A stretch of DNA of 64,000 bases from Bog-473 sp963750075 (GTDB taxonomy: Bacteria; Actinomycetota; Acidimicrobiia; Acidimicrobiales; RAAP-2), in assembly GCA_963750075.1 (NCBI GenBank), contig CAVVPG010000001.1, positions 930,001-994,000 on the forward strand, read 5' to 3'. Made by a program: the position numbers and the translations under genes. The notes beneath the pieces were generated by a model. The model saw only the letters and a list, made by a program, of their open reading frames with translations, was not told where the DNA came from and made no database searches. This document shows positions 45,646 through 54,476 of the stretch, in pieces; position 1 is the stretch's first letter, and every line of letters starts with the position of its first letter.

Positions 45646-45660
45646 CTGACGCCGAATCAG
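45646..45660. promoter_or_regulatory. imperfect palindromic operator CTGACG-CCG-AATCAG
   Basis: The left half CTGACG and the TT in front are identical to the sites at 38568 and 55214; the right half differs by two bases (AATCAG for CGTCAG). It lies between the fadA6-like start (minus strand) and the lipoprotein start at 45703, so it may affect both. Confidence 0.45.
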
Positions 45661-45702
45661 ATCAAGCGCCAAACAAGGGGCGGGATCCATGCCTCCGCCC
45701 TG

Positions 45703-46677
45703 ATGGACCAACATGAAGACGTGCGCAGAGGTCTCGCAGCGGCAGCCGCCTGCGCCCTGGGCGTCGGAGCGCTGGCAGCCTGCTCGAGCGCCGGCCCCAC
45801 CCCGCCCGCGGCGGCGACGCCGGGCGTTCCGCCGGCACCGACCCTGGCCGCCGGCCGCTCCGCCACCGTCACCTACTGCTTCCACGAGGAGGCCAGGATC
45901 ACCGAGCCGGCCAGGCTGCACGGCCCGGCGCCCGTCGCGGTCTACGTCCACGGCGGCTCGTGGGTCTCGGGCAACTACGACACGGGCGGCTTCATCAGCA
46001 CGACCATCGGCGCCGACCTGGCGGCCAGGGGGTTCGTCGTCGTGGGCCTCGACTACCGCCTCGGCCCCAAGTGGCCGGACCAGATCGCGGACGTCAAGTG
46101 CGCGATCCGCTACCTGCGTGCGAACGCGGGCCGGCTCCACGTCGCCCCCGACGAGATCGGGGCCTGGGGCCACAGCGCCGGCGGGCACCTCGTCGCGCTG
46201 CTGGGCACGGCCGGGCCCGCGGCCGGCTGGGACATCGGTCCCTACCTCGACAAGTCGAGCCGGGTGCAGGCGGTCGTCGACTTCGCCGGGCCGAGCGACC
46301 TGCTCACCATGGGGGACCAGGGCGATGCCCTGCTCGTCGCGGCGAGCTTCGTGTCCCTGCTCGGCCACGTCCCCGAGACCCAGCTCGGTGCCGAGCTGCG
46401 CGCCGCCAGCCCGGTCACCTACATCGCGCCCGGGGACCCGCCGTTCCTCATCCTCGACTCGAACAACGACGAGATCGTCTATCCCCAGCAGTCCGAAGAG
46501 CTCTCCTGGGACCTCGGGGCGAACGGCGTGCCGCACCAGCTCGTGACGGTGACCGAAGGTGGCCACGGGTTCTCGACCCAGGGGGAGTCCCCCGACGAGG
46601 CCGCCATCGTCCGCCTCGTCGTCGCCTTCTTCGTCCGCACGCTCGTGGCCCACGAGCCGATCGGCGGCGGAGGCTGA
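45703..46677 (+). CDS. lipoprotein alpha/beta hydrolase (carboxylesterase type)
   Basis: A 324-residue protein with a lipobox (VGALAACSSA; Cys at about 27), so it is anchored to the membrane outside. It has the oxyanion motif YVHGGSWVSG, the nucleophile elbow GAWGHSAGGHLVAL, an acid in FLILDSNNDEIV and the histidine in TEGGHGFS, the arrangement of hormone-sensitive-lipase/BD-FAE-like esterases. ATG 45703 is used. It may release steroid or lipid esters before uptake, inferred from context only. Confidence 0.88.
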   Translation: MDQHEDVRRGLAAAAACALGVGALAACSSAGPTPPAAATPGVPPAPTLAAGRSATVTYCFHEEARITEPARLHGPAPVAVYVHGGSWVSGNYDTGGFISTTIGADLAARGFVVVGLDYRLGPKWPDQIADVKCAIRYLRANAGRLHVAPDEIGAWGHSAGGHLVALLGTAGPAAGWDIGPYLDKSSRVQAVVDFAGPSDLLTMGDQGDALLVAASFVSLLGHVPETQLGAELRAASPVTYIAPGDPPFLILDSNNDEIVYPQQSEELSWDLGANGVPHQLVTVTEGGHGFSTQGESPDEAAIVRLVVAFFVRTLVAHEPIGGGG

Positions 46678-46755
46678 CCGGAGCAGGCCCACCTTGGCAG
46701 CGTCGAGGTCCCTGTGCCAGATTCGCAGCGCCCCTATGGACCTGACCCTGACCCG

Positions 46756-47904
46756 ATGGACCTGACCTTCCGCCCCGAGCACGAGGCGTTCCGCGCCGAG
46801 GCCCGCACGTGGCTGGAGGCGCACGCCCCGAGCGAACCGCTCCCCTCCCTCGACACCGCCGCCGGCTTCGAGGCCCACCGGCACTGGGAGCGCACCATGT
46901 TCGAGGACCGCTGGTCCGTGGTGAGCTGGCCGGCCGAGTACGGCGGGCGCGACCTCGGGATCTTCGAGTGGCTCGTCTTCGAGGAGGAGTACTACCGCGC
47001 CCGTGCCCCCAAGCGGGTGAGCCAGAACGGCATCTTCCTCCTCGCCCCGACGATGCTCGCGTACGGGACCGACGCCCAGAAGGCGCGCTACCTGCCGCCG
47101 ATGGCCTCGGGTGACGAGATCTGGTGCCAGGGCTGGTCCGAGCCAGACGCCGGCAGCGACCTGGCCGGCATCCGCTCGCGGGCCACGCGCAACGCCGCAG
47201 GCGACGGCTGGGTGCTCAACGGCCAGAAGACGTGGGCCAGCCGCGGCGCGTTCGCCGAGTGGTGCTTCGGCATCTTCCGCACCGATCCCGAGGCCGAGCG
47301 CCACCGCGGGCTGACCTACTTCCTCGTCGCCATGGACTCGCCTGGCGTCACGGTCCGCCCCATCCCGCAGATCGACGGCGAGACCGGCTTCGCGGAGATC
47401 TTCTTCGACAACGTCGAAGTCGCCGACGACCAGGTGCTGGGCGAGGTCGGCGCCGGCTGGTCCGTCGCCATGGCGACGGCGGGATCCGAACGCGGCCTCT
47501 CGCTGCGCAGCCCGGCGCGCTACACCGAGGCGGCCGACCGCCTCGTCGCGCTGTTCGAGGGGCGCGGCCGCCCGGACGCGTCCGCCGACGCCGTCGCGCA
47601 GGCCCACATGGATGCCGAGGCCTACGAGCTCCACACCTACTGGACGGCGACGAAGGTCTCCCGCGGTCACGCGGTCGGCGCAGAGGCCAGCTGCAACAAG
47701 ATCTTCTGGTCCGAGACCGACGTGGCCATCCACACCGCCGCGCTCGACCTGCTCGGCCCCGACGCCGAGCTCCTGGAGGCGGGCGCGCCCGGCGACTGGC
47801 TCGACGGCTACCTCTTCTCGCTGGCCGGGCCCATTTACGCAGGCACCAACGAGATCCAGCGCAACGTCGTCGCCGAGCGCCTGCTCGGGCTCCCCCGCGG
47901 CTGA
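46756..47904 (+). CDS. acyl-CoA dehydrogenase (FadE, alpha-like)
   Basis: A 382-residue ACAD. ATG 46756 (MDLTFRPEHEAFRAEARTWL) is chosen because an upstream in-frame ATG at 46714 adds only a repetitive PDSQRPYGPDPDP. FAD/substrate motifs are WCQGWSEPDAGSDLAG and, at the end, AGTNEIQRNVVAERLLGLPR. It is followed after 10 bp by a second, more divergent FadE; steroid ACADs work as such alpha2beta2 pairs. Likely substrate: a steroid-derived acyl-CoA. Confidence 0.92.
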   Translation: MDLTFRPEHEAFRAEARTWLEAHAPSEPLPSLDTAAGFEAHRHWERTMFEDRWSVVSWPAEYGGRDLGIFEWLVFEEEYYRARAPKRVSQNGIFLLAPTMLAYGTDAQKARYLPPMASGDEIWCQGWSEPDAGSDLAGIRSRATRNAAGDGWVLNGQKTWASRGAFAEWCFGIFRTDPEAERHRGLTYFLVAMDSPGVTVRPIPQIDGETGFAEIFFDNVEVADDQVLGEVGAGWSVAMATAGSERGLSLRSPARYTEAADRLVALFEGRGRPDASADAVAQAHMDAEAYELHTYWTATKVSRGHAVGAEASCNKIFWSETDVAIHTAALDLLGPDAELLEAGAPGDWLDGYLFSLAGPIYAGTNEIQRNVVAERLLGLPRG

Positions 47905-47914
47905 GCGGGCGGTC

Positions 47915-49015
47915 GTGGACTTCGCGTTCTCCGACGAGCAGGACGAGCTGCGCCAGGCGGTGCGCGCCGTCCTCGACGCGGAGTGCACCCCCGACGCGCT
48001 GCGCGCGTTCGAGGTGGCCGACCCGGTCGGCCGCGCCGAGCAGGCGAGCAACCGCTGGGCCGTGGTGGCCGAGCTCGGCGCACCGGCGCTGGTGGTGCCC
48101 GAGGCGGCCGGCGGGCTGGGTCTGGGCGACGTCGACCTCGTCGGCGTGCTGGAGGAGGCGGGGCGGGCCTGTCTGCCCGAGCCCCTGCTGGAGACGGCGG
48201 GGCTTGCCGCGCCCACATTGGCCGCCTTGCTGCCGGATCGTGCGGCTGCCGCCGCGCTGGCGGCACTCGTGGAGGACGACGCCACCTTCGCCGTCGGCGG
48301 CATGGACGTGACGGCACGGGGCATCGTCTCGCCCACCGAGGTGACGGCGGACGGCACGCTGCGCACGCCCCGCGTGGTCGGGGCCCGCGACGCGGCGATC
48401 CTGCTGCTCGCCTGCCGTGACGCAGAGTCGGGGTGGCAGCTGCACGCGGTCCCGGCGTCGTCGTGCACGTGGCAGCCCACGCCGGCGCTCAGCTCCTCGC
48501 GTGACCTGTCGACCGTGCACTGGCCGCTCGACGCCGACACACTGCTCGCCTACGGGGTGGCGGCCGAGGCGGCCGTGGCGCTGCTGGCCGACCGCGCCGC
48601 CGCCGGCACGGCCGCGCTGCAGATCGGTCTGGCGGACCGCATGCTGGCCATGGCCGCCGCCTACGCCAAGGAGCGCCACCAGTTCGGCAAGCCGATCGGC
48701 AGCTTCCAGGCGGTCAAGCACCTCCTGGCGAACGCCCGCGTCGCGCTGGAGTTCGCCCGCCCGGCCGCCTACCGCGCCGCGTGGTCGCTCGCCACCGCCC
48801 AGCCGACGCTCTCGCACGACGCCTCCATGGCCAAGGCGATGGCCTCCGACGCGGCCGACCTGGCGGCGCGGACCTCCCTCCAGGTCCACGGCGCCATCGG
48901 CTACACCTGGGAGTGCGACCTCCACTTCTACATGAAGCGGGCCTGGGCGCTGTCCCGGTCCTGGGGCGACGCCGCCACCCACCGGCGCCTCGTCCTGGCC
49001 CAGGCGAGGCGCTGA
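47915..49015 (+). CDS. acyl-CoA dehydrogenase (FadE, beta-like partner)
   Basis: A 366-residue ACAD-like protein from GTG 47915 (VDFAFSDEQDELRQAVRAVL). The middle FAD-binding SEPDAGS motif is degenerate, but the C-terminal half is kept (AYAKERHQFGKPIGSFQAVK and LQVHGAIGYTWECDLHFYMK). This pattern marks the second subunit of heterotetrameric FadE pairs. Same operon as the previous gene. Confidence 0.9.
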   Translation: MDFAFSDEQDELRQAVRAVLDAECTPDALRAFEVADPVGRAEQASNRWAVVAELGAPALVVPEAAGGLGLGDVDLVGVLEEAGRACLPEPLLETAGLAAPTLAALLPDRAAAAALAALVEDDATFAVGGMDVTARGIVSPTEVTADGTLRTPRVVGARDAAILLLACRDAESGWQLHAVPASSCTWQPTPALSSSRDLSTVHWPLDADTLLAYGVAAEAAVALLADRAAAGTAALQIGLADRMLAMAAAYAKERHQFGKPIGSFQAVKHLLANARVALEFARPAAYRAAWSLATAQPTLSHDASMAKAMASDAADLAARTSLQVHGAIGYTWECDLHFYMKRAWALSRSWGDAATHRRLVLAQARR

Positions 49016-49074
49016 CGCTGATGTCCGATTCCCGCCAGTAATCGTCACAGCGGCGTGGCACGCTGGCACCCGTG

Positions 49075-50640
49075 ATGGAGGACCCGGACCGCTGCTACCA
49101 GGCCGCGCAGAGCAAGGACGCCCGCTTCGACGGCTGGTTCTTCTGCGCGGTCACCTCGACCGGGATCTACTGCCGGCCCAGCTGCCCGGCCCGGACCCCG
49201 AAGCGGGAGAACGTGCGCTTCTACCCCACCGCCGCCGCCGCGCAGCAGGCGGGCTTCCGCGCCTGCCTGCGCTGCCGGCCCGACGCCACGCCCGGATCGC
49301 CGGAGTGGAACGTCCGGGCCGACGTCGTGGCGCGGGCCATGCGGCTCATCCGCGACGGCATCGTCGACCGCGAGGGGGTCGAGGGGCTGGCCCGGCGGCT
49401 CGGCTACAGCACGCGGCAGCTCAACCGGCTCGTCACCGCCGAGGTGGGCACCGGGCCGCTCGCCATCGCCCGCGCCCAGCGCAGCCAGACGGCGCGCGTC
49501 CTGCTCGAGACGACGGACCTCCCGATCACGCACGTGGCGTTCGCCGCCGGCTTCGCCAGCGTGCGCCAGTGCAACGACACGGTGCGCCAGATCTTCGCCG
49601 ACACGCCGAGCGGCCTGCGGGCGCGGGCGGCCAAGGCCGCGGCGGGGAGGGGCGGCGCGCGGGCGGGCGCAGGAGACGGTGCCGGCGCGGCCCAGGCCAT
49701 CCGGCTGCGCCTGCCGTGCCGGCGCCCGTTCAGCCCGGCCTCGGTGCTCGAGTTCCTCGGCGTCCGCGCGCTCCCCGGTGTGGAGTCGCTCGACGGCTCG
49801 TCCTACCGGCGGAGCCTGCGGCTGCCCCACGGCCACGGCGTCGTGACACTGGCCGCTCCCGACGCCGGTGACGGCAGCGACGCGCAGAGCGGCCCGTCCT
49901 ACGTGGAAGGCACGCTCGTGCTGTCCGACCTGCGCGACCTCACCACCGCCGTGGCGCGCTGCCGCCAGTTGCTCGACCTCGATGCCGACCCCGTCGCGGT
50001 CTGGGAGGCCCTGCGCGGCGACGAGCTCGTCGGCCCGGTGGTCGAGCGCGACCCGGGGCGCCGGGTGCCCGGCGCCGCCGACGGCTTCGAGCTCGCCGTG
50101 CGTGCCGTGATCGGCCAGCAGGTCTCGGTGCCCGGGGCGCGCACCGTCGCCGGCCGCCTCGTGCACGCGGCGGGCGAGGCCCTCCCCGAGCCCGACGGCA
50201 CCATCACCCACCTCTTCCCCACGCCCGCCGCCCTCGCCGAGCTGGCGGAGCGCGACCCCGGCGCGTTCGCCATGCCGGCCGGGCGGCGGCGGGCCCTCGT
50301 CGCTCTGGCCGATGCGGTCGAGAGCGGCGAGGTCGTGATCGACCCGGGTGCCGACCCGCTCGAGCTCCGGCGGTCGCTGGTGCGGCTGCCGGGCATCGGT
50401 CCCTGGACGGCCGAGTACGTGGCCATGCGCGCGTTGCGCGACCCCGACGCGTTCATGCCGACCGACCTCGGCATCCGCCGGGGCGCCCGGGCGATCGGGC
50501 TCCCCGACGATCCGGTCCGCCTCGTTGCCCTCACCGAGGCCTGGCGCCCGTGGCGCAGTTACGCCATGGCGCACCTGTGGGCACTGCCCGCCCCGGCCCA
50601 CGAGATCCCCACCCCACCCATGAAAGGACGTGCCGCATGA
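49075..50640 (+). CDS. Ada-AlkA fusion: methyl-accepting regulator/3-methyladenine DNA glycosylase
   Basis: A 521-residue multi-domain protein. N-terminal Ada zinc domain with four cysteines (GIYCRPSCPARTPKRENVRF and GFRACLRCRPD), then an AraC-type HTH (EGLARRLGYSTRQLNRLV, about residues 100-190), then an AlkA domain with GIGPWTAEYVAMRALRDPDA holding the helix-hairpin-helix and the catalytic Asp in AFMPTDLG. It senses methyl phosphotriesters and removes alkylated purines. ATG 49075 is preceded by GTG 49072. It overlaps ogt by 4 bp, so damage probably induces both. Confidence 0.93.
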   Translation: MEDPDRCYQAAQSKDARFDGWFFCAVTSTGIYCRPSCPARTPKRENVRFYPTAAAAQQAGFRACLRCRPDATPGSPEWNVRADVVARAMRLIRDGIVDREGVEGLARRLGYSTRQLNRLVTAEVGTGPLAIARAQRSQTARVLLETTDLPITHVAFAAGFASVRQCNDTVRQIFADTPSGLRARAAKAAAGRGGARAGAGDGAGAAQAIRLRLPCRRPFSPASVLEFLGVRALPGVESLDGSSYRRSLRLPHGHGVVTLAAPDAGDGSDAQSGPSYVEGTLVLSDLRDLTTAVARCRQLLDLDADPVAVWEALRGDELVGPVVERDPGRRVPGAADGFELAVRAVIGQQVSVPGARTVAGRLVHAAGEALPEPDGTITHLFPTPAALAELAERDPGAFAMPAGRRRALVALADAVESGEVVIDPGADPLELRRSLVRLPGIGPWTAEYVAMRALRDPDAFMPTDLGIRRGARAIGLPDDPVRLVALTEAWRPWRSYAMAHLWALPAPAHEIPTPPMKGRAA

Positions 50641-51122
50641 AGACCGCACCGACGACGACCGCCACCATGCCCCTCGACACCCCGATCGGCCGACTCGTGC
50701 TCGAGTGCGACGGCGACGTGCTCGTCGGCGTCTGGCTGCCCCACGAGCGCCGGCACGGCCGGCGCGACGTCGACGACGTCCCGCCGGTCCTGAAGGAGAC
50801 GGCGACGCAGCTCGAGGAGTACTTCGCCGGGGAGCGCACCGACTTCGACGTCCGGATGGAGCTCGACGGCACCCCCTTCCAGCAAGAGGTGTGGGCCGAG
50901 CTGTCCCGCATCCCCTACGGCGAGACGATCAGCTACGGCGAGCTGGCCCGCCGGGTCGGGCGCCCGCGCGGGCCCCGGGCCGTCGGGCAGGCCAACGGCC
51001 GCAACCCGATCCCGATCATCGTGCCCTGCCACCGCGTGCTGGCCAGCAACGGGATCGGTGGCTACGGGGGGGGCCTGAAGATCAAGCGCGCGCTGTTGGA
51101 CCTCGAGGGAGTGAGCGCCTAA
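50637..51122 (+). CDS. ogt: methylated-DNA--[protein]-cysteine S-methyltransferase
   Basis: A 161-residue MGMT. ATG 50637 overlaps the previous stop (ATGA) with AAAGGA upstream. The active-site motif is PIIVPCHRVLASNGIGGYGG; PFQQEVWAELSRIPYGETIS and YGELARRVGRPRGPRAVG are the DNA-binding HTH. It removes methyl groups from O6-methylguanine by suicide transfer. Confidence 0.95.
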   Translation: MKTAPTTTATMPLDTPIGRLVLECDGDVLVGVWLPHERRHGRRDVDDVPPVLKETATQLEEYFAGERTDFDVRMELDGTPFQQEVWAELSRIPYGETISYGELARRVGRPRGPRAVGQANGRNPIPIIVPCHRVLASNGIGGYGGGLKIKRALLDLEGVSA

Positions 51123-51172
51123 GGGTCGATCGGCCCTGGCGCGCCGGGCACGACGTCGGCACCATCGGGAGC

Positions 51173-51652
51173 GTGAGGACGTACGGCGACTACCTGCGCT
51201 GGTTGTACAAGGGCGGGCGCCCCAACCGGTTCGCCAAGATGCAGAACCACGTGTCCGCCCTGGCGTTCGCCGCCGGCGTCTGGCCGGCGCGGGCCGGCGC
51301 GCTGGAGGTCCGGGGCCGCCGCAGCGGGAAGGTCGTCTCGTTCCCCGTCGTCATCGCCGACTACGAGGGCGAGCGCTACCTCGTCTCCATGCTCGGGTCG
51401 GAGGCCAACTGGGTCCGCAACCTCGAGGCGGACGGTGGCCGCGCCGCGTTGCGCCACGGGAAGAGGGAGCCGGTGACCCTGGTCGAGGTCGACCCTCGCA
51501 TGCGGGCGCCCATCATCCGCCGCTACCTCGCCCTGGCCCCCGGGGCCCGTCCCCACATCCCGGTGGCGCGGACGGCGCCGCTGCACGAGTTCGAGCGCGT
51601 CGCCGCCGACTATCCCGTCTACCGCATTGAGCCCAGAGCGGGCGCAGCCTGA
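51173..51652 (+). CDS. DUF385/Ddn-like F420-dependent nitroreductase-family protein
   Basis: A 159-residue protein from GTG 51173. It has the split beta-barrel pattern ALEVRGRRSGKVVSFPVVIA and GERYLVSMLGSEANWVRNLE, typical of deazaflavin-dependent Ddn/FDOR-A proteins. These use F420H2 to reduce quinones or other acceptors at the membrane. Substrate unknown. Confidence 0.88.
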   Translation: MRTYGDYLRWLYKGGRPNRFAKMQNHVSALAFAAGVWPARAGALEVRGRRSGKVVSFPVVIADYEGERYLVSMLGSEANWVRNLEADGGRAALRHGKREPVTLVEVDPRMRAPIIRRYLALAPGARPHIPVARTAPLHEFERVAADYPVYRIEPRAGAA

Positions 51653-51684
51653 AAGGCAGGCCGCCGGGCGCGTAAGGTGCGCCG

Positions 51685-52497
51685 GTGGAAACCGCCCGGA
51701 GTGTGCACGATGCGTTCGACCTGACGGGCCGGGTCGCGCTCGTCACCGGGGCCGGAAGCGGCATCGGGCGCACGACGGCCGAGGTGCTGGCGGGGGCCGG
51801 CGCCACCGTGGTCTGCGCGGACATCAACGCAGCCACCGCGGCGGAGACGGCCGGTGGCATCCTCGGCCAGGGCGGGAAGGCCGAGAGCGCGGCGCTCGAC
51901 GTCTCGGCGCGCGGCGCCACGGCGAACCTGGTCGACATGATCGCGGCGCGCCACGGCGGGCTGCACGTCATGTGCAACATCGCCGGCATGATGATCGACA
52001 GCACCATCATCGACCTCGACCCCGACGAGTTCGAGCGCATCCTGTCGGTGAACCTCAAGGGCGTGCTGTACGGGTGCCAGGCCGCCGGGAAGGTGATGGT
52101 GGCGCAGCGCGGCGGCTCCATCGTCAACATGGCCTCGGCGGCGGTCCTGGCTCCCGCCGCCGGCATCGGGCCCTACGCCATCACCAAGGCCGGCGTGGCG
52201 CAGCTGACCAAGACCATGGCGATGGAGGTGGGCGAGCACGGCGTGCGGGTGAACACGGTCGCGCCGGGCTTCGTCCCGACCAACATGACGGCGCGCTACT
52301 ACACGAACCCCGACGGGACGATCAACGAGCAGGGCAAAGCGGCCATGGTGACGCCGATGGCCCGCATGACGCCCCTGCGGCGGGTGGGTGTGACGTCGGA
52401 CATCGCCTACTGCATCTTGTATCTCGCCTCGGACGCCAGCAGCTTCGTCACGGGGCAGCTGCTCAGCCCCAACGGTGGCGTGTCGATGCACTACTGA
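51685..52497 (+). CDS. SDR (classical)
   Basis: A 270-residue SDR from GTG 51685. TGAGSGIG, NIAGMM, the active site SAAVLAPAAGIGPYAITK and ASSFVTGQLLSPNGG are visible. It follows the Ddn-like gene by 32 bp on the same strand. Substrate unknown; SDRs of this subgroup act on hydroxy-acyl or steroid substrates. Confidence 0.9.
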   Translation: METARSVHDAFDLTGRVALVTGAGSGIGRTTAEVLAGAGATVVCADINAATAAETAGGILGQGGKAESAALDVSARGATANLVDMIAARHGGLHVMCNIAGMMIDSTIIDLDPDEFERILSVNLKGVLYGCQAAGKVMVAQRGGSIVNMASAAVLAPAAGIGPYAITKAGVAQLTKTMAMEVGEHGVRVNTVAPGFVPTNMTARYYTNPDGTINEQGKAAMVTPMARMTPLRRVGVTSDIAYCILYLASDASSFVTGQLLSPNGGVSMHY

Positions 52498-52525
52498 GGC
52501 GGGCGGCGGGCCTCCCGCCGCTCCC

Positions 52526-53202
52526 TCACTTCGACGCCAACCACCCTCCGAAGAGCTCACGGGCCACGGCACGGAACGGGACCACCAGAAGACGGCGAGG
52601 GCGAAGTAGAACGCGATCGCCACGGGCGGCGCGAGGAGCCCGACGACGATGGCGACGCCGTAGCCGACGAGGGCGATACCGGTCTTCTTGCGGGCCTCCC
52701 GCAGGTCCGGGTCGTCCGACCGCTCCTGGCGCAGGTGCTCACGGCGCGTGTAGCTGACCAGGAGGGCAAACGTCAGCCGCACGACCAGGATCGTGAGCCC
52801 GTAGACGGTGACGGCCATCCGCTCCCAGTCGGTGTTCCGCTCGAGGCCGTCCGCGACCAGTCGGGTCGGATAGGGCAAGAACGCGACGGCGAGCAGGAAG
52901 AGGAGGTTCAACCGCAGGAAGATCGAGTCGACCCGGTTCAGACGGTCCGTGAGGGAGTTGTGGGAGACCCAGGCGCCGCCGATCGTCAGGAAACTCACGA
53001 GGTACGCCACATAGGTCGGCCAGGCGTTGAGGAACTCGTGCGTGGGCGACCCGGGGGGGCGGATGGCCAGATTCAGCACCAGGAGCGTGATGGCAATGGC
53101 CAGGACGCCGTCGCTGAACGCCTCCATCCGGCCCTTGGCCAGGCCGGTGCCGCTCCCCGCTGTCTCGTCGTCGTCGTCGGCCACGCTTCCTCCGACCGTC
53201 AC
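52526..53202 (-). pseudogene. TMEM175-family (DUF1211) membrane protein, one frameshift near the end
   Basis: The start KGRMEAFSDGVLAIAITLLV is the family signature (FSDGVFAIAxTL) and is followed by five or six membrane helices. Near 52,580 the main frame reads VFWWSRSVPWPV and then runs 320 codons antisense through the SDR gene without stop, which is not credible. One phase over it ends VVPFRAVARELFGGWLASK and stops at 52526, giving about 225 residues, normal for the family. A one-base deletion in TCTGGTGGTCC explains this. TMEM175 proteins are potassium channels. Confidence 0.75.
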
Positions 53203-53272
53203 GTCGACAGTAGCAACCCCGACCGGGAAGGCGGCGGTCTCGGGCCTCCCGCGCAGCGGCCGGCCGGCAGCG

Positions 53273-54433
53273 CTACGACAGGCGCACCAGGTCGAACTGC
53301 CCGGTCGACGTGTCGGACACGACGACGGCAGGGGCGGGCCCGATGAGCGTGACGGCCGCCCCGACGCCCACCGCGTCGCCGACGGCGCCGTGCTGGTCGA
53401 TGCGCAGGACGCACGACGCCGGGGAGGGCGGCGACGACTGCGGGCACGCGGGGTCGTCGCCGGCCTGCTCCAGGGCGAGGGGCCCCGCCGCGGTGTCGAC
53501 CACGCTGCTCGTCACCGAGCCGCTGTAGGACGAGAGCACCGCGAGGGTGGTGGTGTCGTAGGTGGTGAACTCGGCATCGAGGCCCTGGCCCGCCGGTTTG
53601 CTCACCCACAGCGCGCCGCCGGCCACGCTCTCGACGTACTGGACACCGCCCCCCAGCCCGTTCGGCTCGTGCTCGAGCGCAGGTCCCGTCACGGTGGCCC
53701 CGCCGGGTCGCACCACCGCCAGGAGATGGTCGGCGCGCTCGTAGTAGACGGAGCCGTCGGACCCGATGGCGTCTCCGAGGCCGCGCACGAGCAGGTGCGG
53801 TGGCGCCGAGGACGCGGGTTCGATGCGGTACACGCTCACGGTGTCGCCCTGGGTCACCGAGACGAGCACGTTGCCGCCGGCGGCCGCCATGGCCACCAGG
53901 TCGTTGTCGGAGCTGTTGGCCGCGTTGACGGTCGGCATCGTCCACTGCCCGTCGGGGTTGCCGCTCGCCCGGTTGTAGGCGAACACGGTGGCGTAGGTCG
54001 CGACGTAGAAGTTGGCGCCGTCGGCCGCCAGGGCGGCGACGCCCGTGGGCACGTGCTCGGCGATGGCGGCCGGGCCGTTGCCGTCGACCACCCAGGCGAC
54101 GGCGGGCGCCGAGCTCGTCGGGTCCTGCGGCGCGGCGAACACGGCGCCGTCGGGGCTCTCCGCGGCGGTGACGCGGTCGGCGGAGAACGGGAGCGGGATG
54201 GGCGACCCGGCCGACAGCGGTCCCGACGTGGCCACCGGGGGCAAGGTGGACGCCGACGCCGCCGCCGTCGTGGTGGTGGTCGGCGAGGCCGGCGCCGCGC
54301 CGTGGTGGTGCGAGGCCGGCGGGGTGGCCTTCGGCGACGATGGCGCCGAGCTGCAGGCCGACAGGAGCAGCGCCGCGCCGGCCAGCCCGCCCGCCAATCC
54401 CAATTGCAGGCGTCGGCCAGTTCTCCCGGGCAT
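53273..54433 (-). CDS. lipoprotein with beta-propeller-like repeats
   Basis: A 386-residue protein from ATG 54433 (MPGRTGRRLQLGLAGGLAGA), lipobox LLLSACSS. A poly-Thr/Ala linker (PTTTTTAAASAS) follows. The rest is built of repeated strands (GVAALAADGANFYVATYATV, DLVAMAAAGGNVLVSVTQGD, GLGDAIGSDGSVYY), as in a beta-propeller. No enzyme motif is seen. Surface-exposed protein of unknown role; divergent from the next gene. Confidence 0.78.
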   Translation of the reverse strand: MPGRTGRRLQLGLAGGLAGAALLLSACSSAPSSPKATPPASHHHGAAPASPTTTTTAAASASTLPPVATSGPLSAGSPIPLPFSADRVTAAESPDGAVFAAPQDPTSSAPAVAWVVDGNGPAAIAEHVPTGVAALAADGANFYVATYATVFAYNRASGNPDGQWTMPTVNAANSSDNDLVAMAAAGGNVLVSVTQGDTVSVYRIEPASSAPPHLLVRGLGDAIGSDGSVYYERADHLLAVVRPGGATVTGPALEHEPNGLGGGVQYVESVAGGALWVSKPAGQGLDAEFTTYDTTTLAVLSSYSGSVTSSVVDTAAGPLALEQAGDDPACPQSSPPSPASCVLRIDQHGAVGDAVGVGAAVTLIGPAPAVVVSDTSTGQFDLVRLS

Positions 54434-54476
54434 CGGGGCCAGTATGGCGTCGGCCGGTGGCGAGTACCGTGCGCCC

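Noticed and set aside
45619..48540. 973-codon minus-strand open frame
   Set aside because: It is antisense to the lipoprotein esterase and FadE genes, with low-complexity translation and no domain; the FadE and esterase genes on the other strand have clear motifs.
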